Assembly (NCBI GenBank): GCA_003551865.1
Contig: PUNU01000100.1
Span: forward strand, 1-8,633
Direction: 5' to 3'
DNA length: 8,633 bases
DNA from: Syntrophomonadaceae bacterium
GTDB taxonomy: Bacteria; Bacillota_D; Dethiobacteria; DTU022
Of the stretch, positions 6,368-8,633 are shown piece after piece; the stretch's first letter is position 1, and each line of letters starts with the position of its first letter. A program made the translations under genes and the position numbers. The notes beneath the pieces were generated by a model that was given only the letters and a program-made list of their open reading frames with translations, had not been told where the DNA came from and did not search any database.

Positions 6368-7201
6368 ATGAATACAAAAACATTACTTGCCGCGGCCAGG
6401 GCCGCCAGGATGAGGGCTTATGCTCCCTACTCCAAATTCCCGGTCGGTGCGGCTTTGCTTACTGAAGAAGGGGCTCTGATTACCGGGGCCAACATGGAAA
6501 ACGCTTCTCACGGTTTGACCACCTGTGCCGAAAGGGCGGCCGTTTGGACTGCTGTTCACGCCGGGCACCGCAGGTTTAAAAGCATAGCTGTTACTGCCGA
6601 CTGTTCGCCACCGGTTACCCCCTGCGGCGCCTGTCGGCAGGTGCTGTGGGAGTTGGCCGGTAATATTGCGATAATTATGGGCAATTTAAACGAGGAAACC
6701 AGGGAAACGACCCTGCTTGAACTGCTTCCGAAACCTTTTGGCAGCGCGAAATGGGCTGAAAATCCCACAAGTTTAGCTTCGATCCGGGATGAAGAATCCT
6801 GGCGAATCCCGGTGATTTTCCATCCGGTGGGTTACATGATAAGTGATTATGACGAGCCCGGGGCTATTCCGAAAAACTACAAGGAGTTGTTATCGCAGGT
6901 TGTAATCGATCCGGATATGGAAGAGGGACTTTACCGCCTGGAGGAGGAAAAAAAGATCAATATTATATCCTACCTCCACCGAGCTCGAGGTTATAATCTG
7001 AAAGACAAGCGCTCAGGCAGGGGCGATGAAGTTTACGGTGTTTTTGCCTGTCGGGCGCCTCTCAGGCCCAATGCCATAGCGCAAACCACAGTGGATTTGG
7101 TGGAGCGTAATAAAAATGTCCTCACTGTCAGGGGAGCGGACCTGATCAACAAGACCCCTGTCCTTGATCTGAAGACGGTTTTACCGGACCCGAAAATTTA
7201 A
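6368..7201 (+). CDS. cdd: Fusion of cytidine deaminase with a C-terminal TrmO/UPF0066 (TsaA-like) tRNA methyltransferase domain
   Basis: The 277 aa contain two domains. Residues 1-130 are a complete homotetramer-type cytidine deaminase: AYAPYSKFPVGAAL (17-30), NMENASHG (42-49), catalytic TCAER (Cys53 zinc ligand, Glu55 proton shuttle), PCGACR (85-90; Cys86 and Cys89 zinc ligands) and LLPKPFG (119-125). Normal Cdd ends here at about 130-136 aa. Residues 147-277 then match the UPF0066/TrmO fold: IPVIFHPVGYM, VYGVFACRAPLRPNAIA (222-238) and TPVLDLK (263-269). Cdd deaminates cytidine and deoxycytidine in pyrimidine salvage; TrmO uses SAM to N6-methylate t6A37 of tRNA. The join is one uninterrupted frame, with no stop or internal start at the boundary. 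Start ATG 6368 follows a GGGGG site at 6356-6360. The position before era is the normal place for cdd. The TrmO half is divergent at conserved positions, so its activity is unproven. Confidence 0.88.
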   Translation: MNTKTLLAAARAARMRAYAPYSKFPVGAALLTEEGALITGANMENASHGLTTCAERAAVWTAVHAGHRRFKSIAVTADCSPPVTPCGACRQVLWELAGNIAIIMGNLNEETRETTLLELLPKPFGSAKWAENPTSLASIRDEESWRIPVIFHPVGYMISDYDEPGAIPKNYKELLSQVVIDPDMEEGLYRLEEEKKINIISYLHRARGYNLKDKRSGRGDEVYGVFACRAPLRPNAIAQTTVDLVERNKNVLTVRGADLINKTPVLDLKTVLPDPKI

Positions 7202-7425
7202 AAGATACTACAGCGCAATATCCGGGAATTAGCGGTGCCATGGGGACGGTTTGGCAAAAAAGATAACATTAATGCAAAGTACTTTCTTACGGCGGCCGTT
7301 GGAATTCTGTTCGCCGAGAGAGTTGTCGGTTTCCGGCTGGAGATTTGTCAACATCTCACCTCTTTTAGAGTTTTTTAAAGCAGCTTGATTATACAATAAC
7401 CGCAAATTGCTGGCAAGGGAACAAA
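7202..7425. repeat. Repeat-derived intergenic region between cdd-trmO and era
   Basis: This 224-bp gap contains the CCATGGGGACGGTT core at its left and, on the minus strand, a module reading AACTCT, 9 bases, GAGATGTTG (7346-7372), then GCCGGAA, 23 bases, GAATTCC (7299-7335). The same anchors in the same order and near-equal spacing occur on the plus strand downstream of era (8365-8429). That points to a degenerate copy of the same repeat family, inverted relative to the downstream one. Both strands happen to be open for 41-58 codons here, but I see no good promoter or terminator. Confidence 0.5.
7238..7251. repeat. Second copy of the CCATGGGGACGGTT repeat core
   Basis: CCATGGGGACGGTT occurs exactly at 6057-6070 and again at 7238-7251. 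Including the GCGG four bases further out, 18 of 20 positions agree between 6051-6070 and 7232-7251. The first copy lies within the MITE-like element, the second between the deaminase fusion and era. Confidence 0.6.
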
Positions 7426-8319
7426 GTGCACCGTTCAGGTTTCGTGGCGCTTATCGGCAGGCCCAATGTTGGAAAATCTACCCTGGTTAACTCCCTGGTT
7501 GGTGAGAAGGTGGCCATTATTTCCGAGCGCCCGCAGACCACCAGGAACCAGATTCGGGCAGTTTTAACCAGGGCGGAAGGCCAGGTTATTTTTATTGATA
7601 CGCCCGGCCTGCACAAGCCAAGGCATATGCTTGGATCGGCCATGGTTCAAAAAGCGCGGGCGACCATGCAGGAAGTCGACCTGATTTGCTTTATTGTAGA
7701 AGCCAATTGTTCGCCTGGTGCCGGTGATAAATATATTGCCGAAATGTTGAGGTCAGTGGAGAGCCCGGTTTTTTTAGTCCTTAATAAAATTGACCTGATT
7801 TCCGCCGGGCAGCTGTCCCGGAATATTGAACTGTACAGGCAGATTTGCTTGCATGAAGAAATTTTTCCTTTATCGGCTTTAAAAGGTGACAACCTGGAAG
7901 GTCTGGTTGAACAAACCCTGCAGACGCTGCCGGAAGGGCCGCAGTATTATCCTCCCGACATGGTTACAGATCAGCCGGAGCGGTTTATTGCCGCAGAAAT
8001 AATCCGGGAAAAAATAATTCAGCTTACCAGGCAGGAAATACCTTTTTCCGTGGCGGTAGCAGTCGAAGAAATGAACCTGCGGGAAAACGGCGACATCCTG
8101 GATATCCGTGCCGATATTTTTGTGGAGAGAAAATCACAGGTGGGAATAGTTGTCGGCAGGGGAGGATTACTGCTCAAAGAAGTGGGGACCGTGGCGCGTT
8201 GTGAACTGGAAGCCCTCTTCGGCCGGCATATTTTTCTCGACCTGCGCGTCAAGGTTAACCGCGAATGGCGCAACCGTGAAGAAGAACTGCGCCGCCTGGG
8301 CTACCATTGGAAAAGCTAG
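7426..8319 (+). CDS. era: GTPase Era (ribosome assembly factor)
   Basis: This 297-aa protein is full length for Era. The GTPase domain shows G1 GRPNVGKST (11-19), G2 around TTRNQ (38-42), G3 DTPG (58-61), G4 NKID (120-123) and G5 SALKG (150-154). The C-terminal KH domain has the GxxG loop VGRGG (243-247) followed by LKEVGTVAR and the closing WRNREEELRRLGY. Era binds the 3' end of 16S rRNA and checks 30S subunit assembly, working alongside YbeY encoded upstream. The start is GTG 7426 with AAGGGA at 7414-7419 six bases upstream; translation of the conserved RSGFVALIGRPNVGKS begins immediately. The stop codon TAG overlaps the left end of the mobile element at 8319, without visible change to the protein, which ends with the normal LGY plus a short tail. 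Confidence 0.96.
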   Translation: MHRSGFVALIGRPNVGKSTLVNSLVGEKVAIISERPQTTRNQIRAVLTRAEGQVIFIDTPGLHKPRHMLGSAMVQKARATMQEVDLICFIVEANCSPGAGDKYIAEMLRSVESPVFLVLNKIDLISAGQLSRNIELYRQICLHEEIFPLSALKGDNLEGLVEQTLQTLPEGPQYYPPDMVTDQPERFIAAEIIREKIIQLTRQEIPFSVAVAVEEMNLRENGDILDIRADIFVERKSQVGIVVGRGGLLLKEVGTVARCELEALFGRHIFLDLRVKVNREWRNREEELRRLGYHWKS

Positions 8320-8360
8320 TGCCCTGCCAAAATATTAAGAGCGTAATTTGACATTTATTA

Positions 8361-8389
8361 CAACAACTCTTTATCTATAGGAGATGTTG
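8361..8389 (+). repeat. Left hairpin inside the era-recO element
   Basis: CAACAACTCT (8361-8370) can pair with GGAGATGTTG (8380-8389) with one mismatch and one G-T. Its right arm shares five bases with the central stem, so the two structures compete. Confidence 0.45.
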
Positions 8390-8462
8390 CAAGCCGGAAG
8401 CGAACATAAAGCGAGCCGTTAGGAATTCCAGGCGAGCGATCCGTGAGCGCCGGCTTGCCACA
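8385..8462 (+). repeat. Central 13-bp stem inside the era-recO element
   Basis: TGTTGCAAGCCGG (8385-8397) pairs with CCGGCTTGCCACA (8450-8462) at 12 of 13 positions. The 52-base interior holds the palindrome GGAATTCC (8422-8429) at its centre and two GCGAGC direct repeats (8411-8416, 8432-8437). It is too well paired to be chance intergenic sequence. Confidence 0.6.
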
Positions 8463-8552
8463 GCTGTGTATTAAAAACAGAACAAACTTAATTGTCAGGG
8501 CACTAGCACCTGTCAGCCGGTAATGAGCGTGATATAGAAAAGGAGAAAAAAC

Positions 8553-8633
8553 TTGACCGAGCGCATGTTTAAAGCAGAAGGCCTTGTTTTACGCACCCGT
8601 CCTTTAGGTGAAGCCGATCGCCTTGTCACCCTG
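8553..8633 (+). CDS. recO: DNA repair protein RecO, N-terminal fragment (truncated by window edge)
   Basis: Only the first 27 codons are visible, starting MTERMFKAEGLVLRTRPLGE and continuing to the window end. This is the typical RecO N-terminus (K.EGiVLrt...gE.DrlvtL), the first strand of its OB fold. RecO acts with RecF and RecR in the cytoplasm to load RecA on single-stranded DNA in gap repair. The start is TTG 8553 with AAAAGGAG at 8538-8545 seven bases upstream; the ATG five codons in (8565) has no better site. Position directly after era is the normal Firmicutes arrangement. The mobile element separates it from era, so its transcription may depend on read-through across that palindrome. 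Confidence 0.88.
   Translation, partial: MTERMFKAEGLVLRTRPLGEADRLVTL

Larger units (their letters stand above)
8317..8505. mobile_element. Quasi-palindromic MITE-like element bounded by TA, inserted at the era stop codon
   Basis: GTGCCCTGCCAA at 8319-8330 is the reverse complement of TTGTCAGGGCAC at 8492-8503 with one mismatch. TA flanks both ends (8317-8318 and 8504-8505), consistent with a TA target duplication as used by IS630/Tc1-mariner-type elements. The 185-bp interior is imperfectly palindromic at several levels, so a transcript could fold into one long hairpin. It has no convincing ORF. It fills most of the 233-bp gap between era and recO. Confidence 0.6.

Noticed and set aside
7229..7354. 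Minus-strand 41-codon ORF with GAGGTGAG just upstream
   Set aside because: It lies wholly in the repeat-derived gap; the ribosome-site-like sequence and the start belong to the GAGATGTTG repeat anchor shared with the era-recO element, and the C-terminal codons come from the GGGGACGGTT repeat. No recognisable protein.
7202..7375. 58 open codons in frame directly after the Cdd-TrmO stop codon, suggesting read-through or a lost C-terminal extension
   Set aside because: The TrmO domain is already complete at its conserved end, both strands are open over the same bases, and the region carries repeat anchors, so chance openness of a repeat is the simpler explanation.
7360..7376. CTCT-TTT-AGAG followed by six T as an intrinsic terminator before era
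   Set aside because: The stem is only four A/T-rich pairs; too weak to support a terminator call.
8317..8505. Repeated short blocks after era as a CRISPR array or tRNA/riboswitch
   Set aside because: There are no regularly spaced direct repeats, no tRNA cloverleaf and no known aptamer core that I can recognise; the structure is a nested palindrome with inverted ends.
8510..8538. CTGTCA, 17 bp, TATAGA as a recO promoter
   Set aside because: The start point would fall inside or after the recO ribosome binding site at 8538-8545, so the transcript would lack it; hexamers are also poor.

Overview
The window looks like a chromosomal segment of a mid-GC Gram-positive bacterium, most likely an anaerobic Clostridia-type Firmicute. 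The gene order phoH, pgpH (yqfF), ybeY, dgkA, cdd, era, recO, preceded by floA, is the classic Firmicutes housekeeping cluster. Start codons include TTG and GTG with strong Shine-Dalgarno sites. All confident genes are on the plus strand. The species assignment is inference; a Peptococcaceae/Desulfotomaculum-like relative is a guess from the GGGGACGGTT-type intergenic repeats.

Layout. 1-453 is the C-terminal half of the flotillin-like protein FloA. 469-876 is a small single-pass membrane protein of unknown function. 914-1810 is a ureohydrolase (agmatinase/arginase family). A 205-bp gap with a good sigma-A promoter (TTGCCG, 16 bp, TATAAT) then leads into phoH, pgpH, ybeY and dgkA (2016-6000), which overlap one another by 4-11 bases and should be one transcript. 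A 367-bp gap holds a MITE-like element with 12-bp inverted ends and 6-bp flanking direct repeats, then a candidate micro-ORF. 6368-7201 encodes a fusion of cytidine deaminase with a TrmO/UPF0066 (TsaA-like) tRNA-methyltransferase domain. Two intergenic elements that share anchors in opposite orientation flank era (7426-8319). The downstream one (8319-8503) appears to have inserted into the TA of the era stop codon while leaving a TAG stop. The window ends in the first 27 codons of recO.

How the genes fit together. The core cluster combines rRNA maturation and ribosome quality control (YbeY, Era, PhoH), c-di-AMP breakdown at the membrane (PgpH), recycling of undecaprenol for the cell wall (DgkA), pyrimidine salvage (Cdd) and recombination repair (RecO). 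FloA and its small membrane partner belong to membrane-domain organisation.

The most unusual things are the Cdd-TrmO fusion with a divergent TrmO signature, the absence of the sporulation genes yqfC/yqfD from their usual place before phoH (a ureohydrolase sits there), and three repeat-type intergenic elements around cdd and era. I did not find a wholly new multi-gene system; the fusion protein is the best candidate for undescribed biology.
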